Shown: positions 16,291-25,569 of the stretch, one piece after another
How the letters are laid out: the number at the start of each line of letters is the position of its first letter
Numbering within the stretch: position 1 is the first letter of the stretch
Source of the DNA: a bacterium
Lineage (GTDB): Bacteria; Vulcanimicrobiota; Vulcanimicrobiia; Vulcanimicrobiales; Vulcanimicrobiaceae
Reading direction: 5' to 3'
DNA: 64,000 bases
Assembly (NCBI GenBank): GCA_021805775.1
Contig: JAJZED010000008.1
Coordinates: 35,907 to 99,906, forward strand
The notes under the pieces: model-generated
What the model saw: only the letters and a program-made list of their open reading frames with translations
What the model was told of the DNA's origin: nothing
The model's database searches: none
Position numbers and translations under genes: made by a program

Positions 16291-17348
16291 GTTTCCCTTG
16301 GCGTCGGGCGCTCATGGTCGGTGCCGGCGTCCTGCTCGCCGTTCTCGCCTACTTCTTTGCGATGCATATTCCGCGAACGCTCGCGGTCTTTATCATCGCG
16401 GCCTTTATTGCCGCCGGCGTGCGCCCGATCGTTAAACGGCTCGAAGCGATGCGCGTGCCGAAGCCGTTGGCCGTCGCGATCGTTTTCGTCGTTTTAATTC
16501 TCCTCGTCGTCGTCACGTTGCTGGTCATCGTTCCGCTCATGGTGGTGCAGATGCAGGGAATCGCGCAAAATCTGCCCGCGATTACCGCTGCGGTCGAAGC
16601 GTGGACGGTATCCGTCGAACAATCGCTCCAGCAACATTTCCCGCAAATGAACATTCCGACGAACGGCCTCGATCTCACGCATATCGGCACGGGTTCGCTG
16701 CAACGTTTCGCCGGCACGACGCTTGGTTCGGTCGGACAAATTTTGGTCGGTACGGCGACGGGGCTATTCGTAGCCTTTGCATCGTTGGTGCTATCGATAT
16801 TTTTCCTGTTGAACGATGCCGGCATCGCCGATGGTATCGCATCGCTCTTCCCTGCGAGTCGCCGCCCGGTCGCGCATAAGGTGTTGACCGAGATCGCGGG
16901 CACTTTTGGCAGTTATATATCCGGGCAAGTGATCGTCAGCGCGATTACCGGCATCGCCGTGTGGGTGCTCTCGGCGATCGTTGGATTCAAATTTGCGCTA
17001 TTGCTCGGCGTCATCGTCGCTATTTCATATGCGATTCCGATGTTGGGCTCGGTGATCGGCCAACTCATCGCCGTCATTCTGTGCGCGCCGCAGGGCTGGT
17101 GGATGGTGCTGTGGGTGCAGATCATCATCTTCGTCGTCGAACGCATCAGCGACAACGTGCTGGTTCCGAAAATTATGGGCGATTCCGTCGGTGTCTCCCC
17201 GATTGCGGTGATGTTCGCCGTTTTTGCCGGCGGCGAGCTTTTCGGCATCCCGGGGCTGCTGCTCGGTATCCCCGCGGCGGCATTGATCAAGATTCTCTGG
17301 CGTTACTTCATCGATCCGTGGCTGAGCGCTCAGCTCGAGCGCCGTTAG
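16287..17348 (+). CDS. AI-2E family transporter / permease
   Basis: 353 residues with about eight membrane helices, including LMVGAGVLLAVLAYFFAMHI, LAVAIVFVVLILLVVVTLLV and the C-terminal VGVSPIAVMFAVFAGGELFGIPGLLLGIPAAALIKI, a classic motif of the YdiK/PerM/TqsA superfamily. These export small molecules or act as Na+/H+ antiporters; the autoinducer-2 name does not prove substrate. ATGA overlap with the upstream acetyltransferase makes it the last gene of the pyrK-initiated operon. Confidence 0.9.
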   Translation: MSFPWRRALMVGAGVLLAVLAYFFAMHIPRTLAVFIIAAFIAAGVRPIVKRLEAMRVPKPLAVAIVFVVLILLVVVTLLVIVPLMVVQMQGIAQNLPAITAAVEAWTVSVEQSLQQHFPQMNIPTNGLDLTHIGTGSLQRFAGTTLGSVGQILVGTATGLFVAFASLVLSIFFLLNDAGIADGIASLFPASRRPVAHKVLTEIAGTFGSYISGQVIVSAITGIAVWVLSAIVGFKFALLLGVIVAISYAIPMLGSVIGQLIAVILCAPQGWWMVLWVQIIIFVVERISDNVLVPKIMGDSVGVSPIAVMFAVFAGGELFGIPGLLLGIPAAALIKILWRYFIDPWLSAQLERR

Positions 17349-17527
17349 CGGCGGGTCGATCCGCCGGTCTGACACGTGCCGCTACTCGGCGCGACAGAAA
17401 TGAACCCTACGCCGCAAGGGCCGGCTAGCACGGCGATTGCGGATTGTGTTGAAAACGTAAAGTATTCCCAGGATTGTTTAAGCTTCGCGCTCTCGGGGAA
17501 GGATAGGCGACACAAAGGAGAGCGCCC

Positions 17528-18664
17528 ATGTCCAGACGTCCGTTCGCATCACTCGTGCCTTTAGCCGCAGTAACCACCGCCGCGCTTCTGCTCGCCGCCT
17601 GCGGCGGGGGCGGAGCCGCCGGCGCAGGAGGCGGAGCTCCGAATCTTCCCAGTGCTCCGCAGAGCAGTCCCTCGCACCTCGGCCTGACGGTCGCCGCGGC
17701 GCCGGGTTCCTCGCTACCATTCGCCGTCGCCCGGCATACGATGTCATCGAGCACGTCGTCGGGCGCAGCGGTAACCGTTGCCTATAATGGGACGATCGTC
17801 GCAAGCGGCACGCTCGACGGCAGCGGATTTGCCGACCTCACGTTTTCGCAGAGCGTTCCGGCGGGCGCGGTGCTCACCGTTACCATCGGTAGCGGCGCGA
17901 GCGCCGTCGTCATTACCGTCACGGTCGCTTCGGCGGTGAACGGAACCTCGGCCGATGTCACCTACAACGCCGGACCTCCGCCGAGCGTGACCGTGACGAG
18001 CTCCGCCGACAATAACGGCGATGGGAAAGTCGACCCCGGTGACGCCTCGCAACAGACCGAGAGTGAGAACCCGAGCGACGGTCAGGCGACCGATGTCAAT
18101 AGCAACGATAATGGACTGCTTCCGGCGAATCTGCCGATCGTCATCTCTGCCTGCGCGACGACGCTTACGATTGCACCGGCAGCTGGCGCACCGCCGAACC
18201 TCTCGCTCAACGTTGAAGAGAAGCAGAACGACTCCGAGAATGCGGCGCAATTCGAGCAAAGCTTCTCGCCGTTCGATGCTCCGATTAGCGTGCCGATTCT
18301 CGCCGCGTCGGCGCGGCTCGATCTCGAACTCTTCTCGAACGGACAGAAGATTCTCTCGATCGAAGCGCCGTTGACTGCGGTCACCGCGCAGAGCGGCTCG
18401 CCTGCACCGAGCACGACCTGCGCCCCGAGTCCGTCGCCGAGCGCTGCCCCGAGTGCATCGCCGAGCGCGTCACCGAGCGCATCGCCGAGCGCCGCCCCGA
18501 GTGCATCGCCGAGCGCCGCCCCGAGTGCATCGCCGAGCGCCGCCCCGAGTGCATCGCCGAGCGCCGCCCCGAGTGCATCGCCGAGCGCCGCCCCGAGTGC
18601 GTCGCCGAGCGCCGCCCCGAGTGCGTCGCCGAGCGCGATGCCCTCACCAACCGCTACTCCGTAA
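17528..18664 (+). CDS. Lipoprotein with EF-hand-like motif and Ser/Pro/Ala repeat tail
   Basis: 378 residues. Signal peptide ends with lipobox LLLAACGGGG. The mature part has a beta-sandwich-like domain and an EF-hand-like calcium loop (DNNGDGKVDPGD) near residue 160. The tail is a low-complexity PSAAPSAS repeat encoded by six 24-bp units at 18491-18634, probably a cell-surface stalk. AAAGGAG lies about 6-7 bases upstream of the ATG. I see no recognised enzymatic domain. Confidence 0.75.
   Translation: MSRRPFASLVPLAAVTTAALLLAACGGGGAAGAGGGAPNLPSAPQSSPSHLGLTVAAAPGSSLPFAVARHTMSSSTSSGAAVTVAYNGTIVASGTLDGSGFADLTFSQSVPAGAVLTVTIGSGASAVVITVTVASAVNGTSADVTYNAGPPPSVTVTSSADNNGDGKVDPGDASQQTESENPSDGQATDVNSNDNGLLPANLPIVISACATTLTIAPAAGAPPNLSLNVEEKQNDSENAAQFEQSFSPFDAPISVPILAASARLDLELFSNGQKILSIEAPLTAVTAQSGSPAPSTTCAPSPSPSAAPSASPSASPSASPSAAPSASPSAAPSASPSAAPSASPSAAPSASPSAAPSASPSAAPSASPSAMPSPTATP
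18491..18634 (+). repeat. Six tandem 24-bp units encoding (Ala/Pro/Ser) repeats
   Basis: Units begin GCCGCCCCGAGTGC and start every 24 bases from 18491 to 18611. The last two have a G-for-A change in one codon. The array lies in frame within the lipoprotein gene and could vary in copy number by slippage. Confidence 0.85.
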
Positions 18665-18699
18665 TGTAGCGGTTCAAAGATCCCAGGACGGGAGCGAGA

Positions 18700-18737
18700 G
18701 CGAATCGCCGGCGATCCTCCGATCGTCGGCGATTCGC
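18700..18737. terminator. Hairpin between convergent genes
   Basis: GCGAATCGCCG at 18700-18710 pairs with 18727-18737, and the intervening bases extend the stem. Placed between the converging lipoprotein and peptidase genes, it may terminate both. No strong U tract is visible. Confidence 0.5.
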
Positions 18738-18756
18738 GCGTGCAGCTTGCGTGGGT

Positions 18757-19956
18757 TTATGCAAGAACGCCGGCGAGTTGATCCTCGTCGGTGGCATGGT
18801 AGAACGCATTCGCCGTCTCGCTCACTTTCGGCGCCCACGGATCGACCTGCGAATGCGAGGTCGGCAGATGCACGGTTGGGCCGACGGCATCGCGATAATC
18901 GCTGCCGCCGAACGGGGCGTAGGCGCTCGATTCGGTATGTGCGAGCACGAGGTGCTGAACTGCGCTCGCCGCAGTCGTTGCGTCGGCGCGCACCTCGGCG
19001 GAGAGGCGCGAATCGGCGGCGATGCGATCGTAGGTCGCAATCGCCGGGCGATCGGCGTGCCACGGTAATCCATCGGAGCCTGGGAAGCGCACCATTCCGT
19101 CTTCGCGCGCAACGTCGCTGCGGATCGCAGTGCGCTCGCCCCGATGCGCCGCGCGCACCAGCGCGTCGTCGAGCTTTTTGATGGCGTTCTCTGCAACGCC
19201 GATTTTTTGCGGCGCAAGATCGAGCACGTCGTATGCCGCAGCGGGTGCGTACGGCATGCCGTCGATGCGGTAGTCGGCTTTCATGACATCGTTGACGACG
19301 CCGCGCGCCATCGCCGATGGATTCTCGACGTTATCGGCGATACTCGCGGCAACGGTGCTCGGCGTCCCCGGCGAGATCATCGTTTCGGGGGATGCCGCGA
19401 GATATTTGACGCCGACTTTGGAGAGCGCGTCGGCGAAACCCATCGTTGACATCAGGCATTGATTGGCAACGACGCCGTCGATGCCCCGGCCCGCATCTTC
19501 GGGATGGGCGGCTGCATGCATTCGTTCGCCCTCGGCGATCGCAGAAGCGATAGCGGGCATCGACATCAATGCGTGCTTGCTATCCGCTTCGAGCCCGCCG
19601 CCGTCGCCGCCGCCATGATCGACGAGTTCGATCCAGCTCCGCTTCGCGCCGCTGCGTTGCGCGTCGTCGAGCGTTTGCGCGACGAACGCCGCGAGATTCT
19701 TCGGGTCGGCCATATCGTGTGCTTTGCCGACCTGGACGCCTTGCACGCGACCGCCGGCGATCTGGTAGCTATTGGTGTGCAATGCTTCGCCGTTTCGTGC
19801 GGTGGTATCTTGCACCGTAAAACCGACGGCTCCGTCGTGCTTGCTGACCGCGACGGCTTGGCCGAGCACGTTACATTGATTCGAATCGAGGTTGTTGTCG
19901 CCATCGCGATAGATGCCGAATTGCACCGCGCGGGGCTGAAGGGTGAGTGCGTCCAT
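18757..19956 (-). CDS. Clostripain-like (C11 family) cysteine peptidase
   Basis: 399 residues. The start VQFGIYRDGDNNLD is the characteristic first strand of clostripain-like caspase-fold peptidases. The catalytic His is in ELVDHGGGDGGG and the catalytic Cys in VVANQCLMSTMGFAD, both expected for peptidase family C11. No signal peptide is visible in the assigned frame, so export, if any, uses another route. It would cleave after basic residues if it resembles clostripain, but specificity is not deducible. The 233-bp divergent gap to the next gene holds the promoters. Confidence 0.75.
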   Translation of the reverse strand: MDALTLQPRAVQFGIYRDGDNNLDSNQCNVLGQAVAVSKHDGAVGFTVQDTTARNGEALHTNSYQIAGGRVQGVQVGKAHDMADPKNLAAFVAQTLDDAQRSGAKRSWIELVDHGGGDGGGLEADSKHALMSMPAIASAIAEGERMHAAAHPEDAGRGIDGVVANQCLMSTMGFADALSKVGVKYLAASPETMISPGTPSTVAASIADNVENPSAMARGVVNDVMKADYRIDGMPYAPAAAYDVLDLAPQKIGVAENAIKKLDDALVRAAHRGERTAIRSDVAREDGMVRFPGSDGLPWHADRPAIATYDRIAADSRLSAEVRADATTAASAVQHLVLAHTESSAYAPFGGSDYRDAVGPTVHLPTSHSQVDPWAPKVSETANAFYHATDEDQLAGVLA

Positions 19957-20189
19957 GGCTCCTCCGAAACGAGACGAGTGATTCGGAGCCCCTCTGCGAC
20001 GAAGCCGTCGAACGACAAGAGCCCGCCGTCGGCTGCGATCGGCGGGATCGCATGCAACACGCGAATTATTGCTTCGCTTGTAATGCTTATCTGCTTAACC
20101 GAGCATTCCGTCGTTTTGCAAGAGGCCAGGATGTCGCACGCGTGCGGACGAAGTGCGGCGGTTCGCATCGTCGCGCCCCGGAAGGTACC

Positions 20190-20903
20190 ATGAAACAAAT
20201 TCTTGCGATGACGACCGCTCTGTTCGCATTTGCACTGTCGGCGTGCTCGGGCGTCACCGGTGGCGCCCCGACGAATGCCGCCATTGCGATCTCGCTACCG
20301 AATGGGGCGTCGTCGCTTGCGCTGATTGGAATCGGAAGCAGCGCCGCGATCGGCGTGAATGAAAGCGGTTATATCGGTCAATTCCGGCTGACGTCGACGA
20401 ACGCGAAGGTCGCCACGGTCACGCCCTCGACGATCCAAGCGAGCGCAGTTGCCCGCAACCCGCTGCAAGTACACTCCGGTACCGGTTCTTTTACCGTTAC
20501 GGCGATCGGCGACGGGGCAACGACGATATGGGTCAGCGACTGGTTCGGAGACCGCGCGCAATTTGCGGTTACGGTGTCGACGCCGAGCCCGGTTCCGACG
20601 CCGATCCCGACGCCGGTTCCGACGCCCGGTGCAGTCGCTCTGACGCCGTCGGCGCTTACCTTTACTGCGACTGGGGCGGCATACGCGCTAAGCACGACGG
20701 CCTCACAGTCACAGTTCAGCGGAAGCTTTAGCGCTTCGACGGCGACATGCAGCGGAATCGCGACGATCTCGCCGAGTAGCGGAACGACCTTTACCGTAAC
20801 GCCGGTTGCGGCCGGGAGTTGCACGTTCACGATCGCCGGAGCAAACGGCATATCAGCGACACTTTCGGTCGGTGTGACGACCACCACGGTAGGAGGATCG
20901 TAA
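20190..20903 (+). CDS. Lipoprotein with Ig-like domains
   Basis: 237 residues. The signal peptide MTTALFAFALSACSGVTGG ends in a lipobox. Two short beta domains follow, separated by a Pro-Thr linker (PVPTPIPTPVPTP); the second has GSFTVTAIGDG and AGSCTFTIAGANGISATL, like bacterial Ig-like (BIG2) modules. GGAAGG precedes the ATG at 20190. Its stop is 2 bp before the next gene start, indicating a joint transcript. Confidence 0.7.
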   Translation: MKQILAMTTALFAFALSACSGVTGGAPTNAAIAISLPNGASSLALIGIGSSAAIGVNESGYIGQFRLTSTNAKVATVTPSTIQASAVARNPLQVHSGTGSFTVTAIGDGATTIWVSDWFGDRAQFAVTVSTPSPVPTPIPTPVPTPGAVALTPSALTFTATGAAYALSTTASQSQFSGSFSASTATCSGIATISPSSGTTFTVTPVAAGSCTFTIAGANGISATLSVGVTTTTVGGS

Positions 20904-20905
20904 AC

Positions 20906-23128
20906 GTGAAAGCCTTTCGCGTATTCGCGTGCATCGTCGCCACAGCGCTTATAACCGGCTGCGGCGGCTCGGGCTCGCCGAGCAATCCCATACAATCGGC
21001 GATGCCTCCCGTAGCGGGCTCGCGAACGGCCAACGTCACGTTCTCGATCTCGGTCCCCGCGAAAACCGTCGCACGCCGTCCGGCCTACGTTTCACCGAGC
21101 ACGCAATCGGCCTCGGTGACGGTGACGCCGAGCGGTGGGAGCGCCGGAACGCCGGTGGTCGTCAATTGCACGAGCGTTTGTAGCGGAACGGTCAGCGCTC
21201 CCGTCGGCAGCGATATTTTTGCAGCGCATCTCTACAGCGGCACGAACGGCGGCGGAAGTCTGCTCTCGACGGGAAGCCTCACGCAGAGCATCGTCGCCAA
21301 TCGAGCAAACACCGTGACGATGACGTTCAACGGCGTCGTGGCGTCGATTGCGGTGTCGCTTCCGACGATCGCTCCGGGCGCGGCCGGCTCGGCTGCGGTT
21401 ACCGTGAAGGCGTTGGATGCCTCCGGCAACACCATCGTGGGACCGGGCACATACGTCGACGCGAACGGAAATCCGATGACGATCTCATTGGGCGACTCGG
21501 ATACGTCAGGTAATTCCTCGCTTTCGCAGAGCACCATCACGCAGCCGGGGAGCAGTGTTACGCTGAATTACACGGCGAGCTTCGATACGAATCCGACGAT
21601 AACGGCTCGATCTTCGTCGGCAAGCGTCGCGACTGCGAGCACCGTGGTGGCATTTCCCGCGCCGACCCTCTCGGCTTTGCAGAAATGGTCGGCGACGGCG
21701 GGTTCGACGTTTACGCAAACCTTGACCGGAACGAATTTTGTGGCCGGGAGTGCGACGGTAAGCTCCGGAGCGGGGGTCACGGTCACCGGCGTGAACGTGA
21801 CGAGCGCGACGACGTTGACGGCCACGTTTACGGTTGCCGCCGGTGCGACGTTCGGAACGCAAGGCGTCACCGTCACGACGAACAACGGTACGAGCGGCGC
21901 GCAGCCGTTTGCCATTGCAAACGGATCGACGTTGACGGTGACGACCTTCACCGATGCGAACGCCGGATCGCCTGCAGGGACCGGAAGCGGAGCCTCGGGG
22001 GATCTGCGTAGCGCGATCCTTGCTGCCAACGCCGCGCCGGGGAGCGCGATCGTGTTTAGTGGATGTACGCCCGCCGCTCCTTGCTCGATCGCGCTAAGCG
22101 GAGCGCTTCCGCCGATCGCTGCAAATACGGTGATCGACGGCGGTGCGTACGGCAGCGTGATCGTAAGCGGGCAGAATCTCTATCGCGCGTTCTGGGTGAG
22201 CGCCGGCACCGTCATTCTCGCGAATATGGAGATCGCCGATGCAAACGCGACCGGCGGAAGCGGCGGCAATGGAACGGGGAACGACGGGGGCGGAGGCGGA
22301 GCCGGACTTGGAGCGGGGCTCTTTATCTCCGGCGGTAATGTGACGCTGGTAAACGATTTTTTTAGCGCGAATACCGTGCTCGGCGGTAACGGCGGTATCG
22401 CGAACGGCAGCGGCGCCCGCGGCTGGGGCGATGCGGGCGCGGGTGGTGGCGGCGGGCTCGGCGGCAACGGCGGTAGTGCGAACCTTTCCAGCGGCGGCGG
22501 TGGCGGTCTCCTCGGCACCGGCCAGCCAGGTAGTAGCTCCAGCGGCGGCAACGGCGGTGGCGGCTTCGCCGGCGGCGGTGGGAGCGGAAGCACGAGCGCC
22601 GCCGGCTCGGCCGGTGGATTCGGCGGCGGCGGGGGCGGTGCGTTCTATGCCCTGAGCGGCCCAGCCATCGGCGGGGCCGGCGGCTTCGGCGGTGGAGGCG
22701 GCGGCGGCGAAGGAGCAGGCGGCGCCGCCGGTTTCGGCGGCGGCGGCGGCGGTGTCGACTTCGGGAACGGCACCAACGGTGGGCCCGGCGGCGGCAGCAG
22801 CGGCTGCAGCTCGGCGACCTTTACGCCGGGGTTGGGAGGTGCGCTCTCGACGACGCTCTCCGGTGGGAGCGGCGACACGACCGGCAACGGCGGGGGCGGT
22901 GCGGCGGCAGGTCCGGCGATCCTCGTTTATGCCGGAACGTTGACCACGTTGAATTCGGGGGCGACCGGTTCTCATGCGACGGGGGGAGCGGGAGGCGGTG
23001 GCAGTGCTACTGCAGGCGCGGCCGACGCAACGCCGGTCTTCAATTACGGCGGCACGGTGAACGGCGTCGCGCTCTTTGCAGGGAGCGGCGGCCCGGTTCC
23101 AAGCGCGCTCGGGACGCTCGTTCCCTAG
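20906..23128 (+). CDS. Large lipoprotein with Ig-like module, CSLREA-like domain and Gly-rich region
   Basis: 740 residues from a GTG preceded by AGGAGGA. Signal peptide with lipobox ITGCGG. The N-terminal module (RRPAYVSPSTQSASVTVT, SDIFAAHLYSG, DASGNTIVG) is shared with the lipoproteins at 28683-41324. An IPT/TIG-like domain and a segment like LTVTTFTDANAGSPAGTGSG with DLRSAILAANAAPGSAIVF match CSLREA/parallel beta-helix proteins. The last 270 residues contain long Gly-Gly-X stretches reminiscent of PE_PGRS proteins. Likely a surface structural protein. Confidence 0.75.
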   Translation: MKAFRVFACIVATALITGCGGSGSPSNPIQSAMPPVAGSRTANVTFSISVPAKTVARRPAYVSPSTQSASVTVTPSGGSAGTPVVVNCTSVCSGTVSAPVGSDIFAAHLYSGTNGGGSLLSTGSLTQSIVANRANTVTMTFNGVVASIAVSLPTIAPGAAGSAAVTVKALDASGNTIVGPGTYVDANGNPMTISLGDSDTSGNSSLSQSTITQPGSSVTLNYTASFDTNPTITARSSSASVATASTVVAFPAPTLSALQKWSATAGSTFTQTLTGTNFVAGSATVSSGAGVTVTGVNVTSATTLTATFTVAAGATFGTQGVTVTTNNGTSGAQPFAIANGSTLTVTTFTDANAGSPAGTGSGASGDLRSAILAANAAPGSAIVFSGCTPAAPCSIALSGALPPIAANTVIDGGAYGSVIVSGQNLYRAFWVSAGTVILANMEIADANATGGSGGNGTGNDGGGGGAGLGAGLFISGGNVTLVNDFFSANTVLGGNGGIANGSGARGWGDAGAGGGGGLGGNGGSANLSSGGGGGLLGTGQPGSSSSGGNGGGGFAGGGGSGSTSAAGSAGGFGGGGGGAFYALSGPAIGGAGGFGGGGGGGEGAGGAAGFGGGGGGVDFGNGTNGGPGGGSSGCSSATFTPGLGGALSTTLSGGSGDTTGNGGGGAAAGPAILVYAGTLTTLNSGATGSHATGGAGGGGSATAGAADATPVFNYGGTVNGVALFAGSGGPVPSALGTLVP

Positions 23129-23143
23129 TTTACGCGTTCTCTT

Positions 23144-23923
23144 TTATGGGCAGGGTTTGAGCACGGTGAATCCCTCCGGCGTCGAGTGCGCGATCACGTA
23201 TTGCACGAGCGGAGGCTCCGTTGCGCGCAGCTCCGGCGGCGGCGTTTGAAAGGTGACCGGATACTTTGGATCGTTCAGGTGCGCGGGTGAGAACGGGTCG
23301 CCGACGTCGTTCGGGTAAAGAAACGGATAATCGAGACGCGCGATCTGCGCGCTGCCGTCGCTTAAACGCACGGAGATCTCGACGCGCACGCGCACGTATT
23401 CGCCGACGCGTTCGCGTTGCAGTGCGATGATGTTGACGTAGCCGCACGGCGTAACTCCCGCACTCGCGCCGCTGCCGCTTCCCGTACTCGCCGCACCGCT
23501 CCCGGTGCCGCCGGCTCCGAGGCTTCCTGCACCACTCTTTGTGCCCGCTCCGGCGCTCTGCCCCGCACTCGATGGGAGCGGCGCCGGGGCTATCGGCGTC
23601 GCAATCGGTGGCGGCACGACGCTCGCCCCGCCCGCTTCGTGCAGCTTCCGCCGCGCTGCCTGCGCGCCGCTCAGCGTCTGCGGGATCGGCTGCACCGCTT
23701 GCGATGCGTGGGGAGCGATCGGCGCCGGGCTCGGCGTCGGCTGCGGTGTTGGGATGACGCGTGCCACCCGAATGATGTGAATTCGCACCGGGGGAACGGC
23801 GCGGCGCGAGGTGCGAAGCGACGGAAAACCGGGAAGGATGCTTGCGAGCAGCGCGTGGAGGGCAATGGCGGCTACCAGCGCCAGGGCGAAGCGACGTGCC
23901 TCGCCTCGTTCGCTACTATGCAT
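23144..23923 (-). CDS. TonB-like envelope protein
   Basis: 259 residues; the ATG at 23923 gives an N-terminal anchor (ALALVAAIALHALLASIL) followed by a Pro-rich periplasmic stretch (PTPQPTPSPAPIAPH), a Gly/Ser spacer and a folded C-terminal domain of about 100 residues. This layout matches TonB/TolA-type energy transducers, which span the periplasm. The C-terminal domain is not clearly a TonB fold by eye, so the function is tentative. It is divergent from apt with an 88-bp gap. Confidence 0.5.
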   Translation of the reverse strand: MHSSERGEARRFALALVAAIALHALLASILPGFPSLRTSRRAVPPVRIHIIRVARVIPTPQPTPSPAPIAPHASQAVQPIPQTLSGAQAARRKLHEAGGASVVPPPIATPIAPAPLPSSAGQSAGAGTKSGAGSLGAGGTGSGAASTGSGSGASAGVTPCGYVNIIALQRERVGEYVRVRVEISVRLSDGSAQIARLDYPFLYPNDVGDPFSPAHLNDPKYPVTFQTPPPELRATEPPLVQYVIAHSTPEGFTVLKPCP

Positions 23924-24011
23924 CGAGCAGAGGTTTCGCGGCACGCATGCGTTTCGCTTGCGCTCGATCCCGCGGAGGCCTCGGCGGGCGAGCACCGAAT
24001 CTGCCCGCCTC

Positions 24012-24527
24012 GTGAGCATCGAAGAACATATCCGCGCGATTCCCGACTTTCCGATTCCCGGGATTCTCTTTCGCGACATTACGCCGTTGCTTGGCGACGC
24101 AAAGGGATTCAAGGAAGCAATCGACCTCTTCGTCGCGCGTTTTCGCGGCGCAAAGATCGATTACGTCGTCGGCGTTGAGGCGCGCGGCTACATGCTTGGC
24201 GCGCCGCTGGCCTATGCGATCGGCGCCGGCTTCGTGCCGGTGCGCAAGCCCGGCAAGTTGCCGTTCAGTAAACTCGCGGAATCCTATGCCCTCGAATATG
24301 GTACGAACTCGCTGGAGATTCATGCCGACGCATTGAGTGCCGGGCATCGCGTGGTCGTCGTCGACGATTTGCTCGCGACCGGCGGCACCGCGGCGGCCAC
24401 GAAGCGGCTCATCGAACGGCTCGGCGCGGAGATCGTTTCCTTCGCGTTTCTGATCGAACTCGAAGCGCTCAACGGCCGCGCCTCGCTCGCCGGGCACGAT
24501 ATCGTTTCATTCTTGAGGTACCCATAA
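24012..24527 (+). CDS. apt: Adenine phosphoribosyltransferase
   Basis: 171 residues from a GTG start. It has the family opening IRAIPDFPIPGILFRDITPLL, the adenine-binding region DYVVGVEARGYMLGAPLAY and the PRPP loop VVVVDDLLATGGTAAATKRL. It salvages adenine to AMP with PRPP. All key residues are present and the length is typical. Its stop overlaps the start of a secreted-protein gene by 1 bp. Confidence 0.95.
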   Translation: MSIEEHIRAIPDFPIPGILFRDITPLLGDAKGFKEAIDLFVARFRGAKIDYVVGVEARGYMLGAPLAYAIGAGFVPVRKPGKLPFSKLAESYALEYGTNSLEIHADALSAGHRVVVVDDLLATGGTAAATKRLIERLGAEIVSFAFLIELEALNGRASLAGHDIVSFLRYP

Positions 24528-24940
24528 TGCGCATCGCGCGTCTCGGCGCGATTTTCGCGCTCTTCCTCGCGCTCGGCGCCGCAGCGAAAACGGCCCCGAC
24601 CCCGACGCCGGTCGCCGCTCCGCGCATCGTTGACGCTGCCCGCCGCGAATTTCTCGCCTGGCAATTGGGGAGCATCGATCCGACGCACTACGTCGGCCCG
24701 CTCGCCGTCGAGGCCACGCCCGCTCGCGTTAAGGTTACCTCGCGCGAGCTCGGGCATCTCGGCGCGCTCGATCACCTCGTCTATCTCGGCCTCGTTCGGG
24801 ACGGATCGTTTCCGGGGGGCGGAATCGCGCATCTCTTTCGGGCGATCTGCTCCAACGGCCGAGTCTACGAAGAGATCGCGCTGACGAAGGCTGGTCTGGT
24901 TCGCGGCATTCTCTTTCGCGACACCCTTAAAAGCAAATAG
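24527..24940 (+). CDS. Secreted protein of unknown function
   Basis: 137 residues with an N-terminal signal (LGAIFALFLALGAAAKTAP). The mature part contains a compact alpha-beta pattern (REFLAWQLGSIDPTHYVGPL, LGHLGALDHLVYLGLV, GRVYEEIALTKAGLVRGILF) that resembles small DUF3887/SnoaL-like lumenal proteins, but I cannot assign a family. It is co-transcribed with apt. Just beyond it the repeat region begins. Confidence 0.65.
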   Translation: MRIARLGAIFALFLALGAAAKTAPTPTPVAAPRIVDAARREFLAWQLGSIDPTHYVGPLAVEATPARVKVTSRELGHLGALDHLVYLGLVRDGSFPGGGIAHLFRAICSNGRVYEEIALTKAGLVRGILFRDTLKSK

Positions 24941-24954
24941 CCTCCGCCGCCTCT

Positions 24955-25569
24955 GTCACGCCGAGTAGATTGCGTTGTCACGCCGAGTAGATTGCGTTGT
25001 CACGCCGAGTAGGTTGCGAAGCAACCGTATCGAGGCGCCGCTTCTGTCACGCCGAGTAGATTGCGTTGTCACGCCGAGTAGATTGCATTTGTCACGCCGA
25101 GTAGATTGCATTTGTCACGCCGAGTAGGTTGCGAAGCAACCGTATCGAGGCGCCGCGTGCGCTTACGTTCGCCTGCGCTGCACCGCTCCTCGCTAGACGC
25201 TCGCGGCTCGGACAAGCAATGTCAGGGTCCTCGCCGCTCGCTTAAGCGCTCGTCGGATGCACGCAGGCTCCGCTCGCGCTCTCGGGTGCGCTCTCACGCC
25301 ATAGAAGCATTTGTCATGCCGAGTAGATTGCGTTGTCACGCCGAGTAGATTGCGTTGTCACGCCGAGTAGGTTGCGAAGCAACCGTATCGAGGCGCCGCG
25401 TGCGCTTACGTTCGCCTGCGCTGCACCGCTCCTCGCTAGACGCTCGCGGCTCGGACAAGCAATGTCAGGGTCCTCGCCGCTCGCTTAAGCGCTCGTCGGA
25501 TGCACGCAGGCTCCGCTCGCGCTCTCGGGTGCGCTCTCACGCCATAGAAGCATTTGTCATGCCGAGTAG
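24955..25569. repeat. Palindromic repeat array plus duplicated 215-bp segment
   Basis: About eleven copies of GTCAYGCCGAGTAG lie here, mostly spaced 22-23 bp. Some carry the hairpin GGTTGC-GAA-GCAACC followed by GTATCGAGGCG. A 215-bp stretch is duplicated without visible change at 25112-25326 and 25355-25569 (offset 243). The array fills the gap between the apt operon and relA. ORFs within it are chance readings of the repeats. It is the same family as bases 1-155. Confidence 0.9.

Noticed and set aside
19566-20198. A 210-codon minus-strand frame around the intergenic region upstream of the peptidase
   Set aside because: It overlaps the peptidase N-terminus in another frame and reads through the divergent promoter region without a plausible protein pattern.
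24955-25569. CRISPR array
   Set aside because: Repeat units vary in length, have no unique spacers between them, and no cas genes are near; the pattern fits palindromic repeats.
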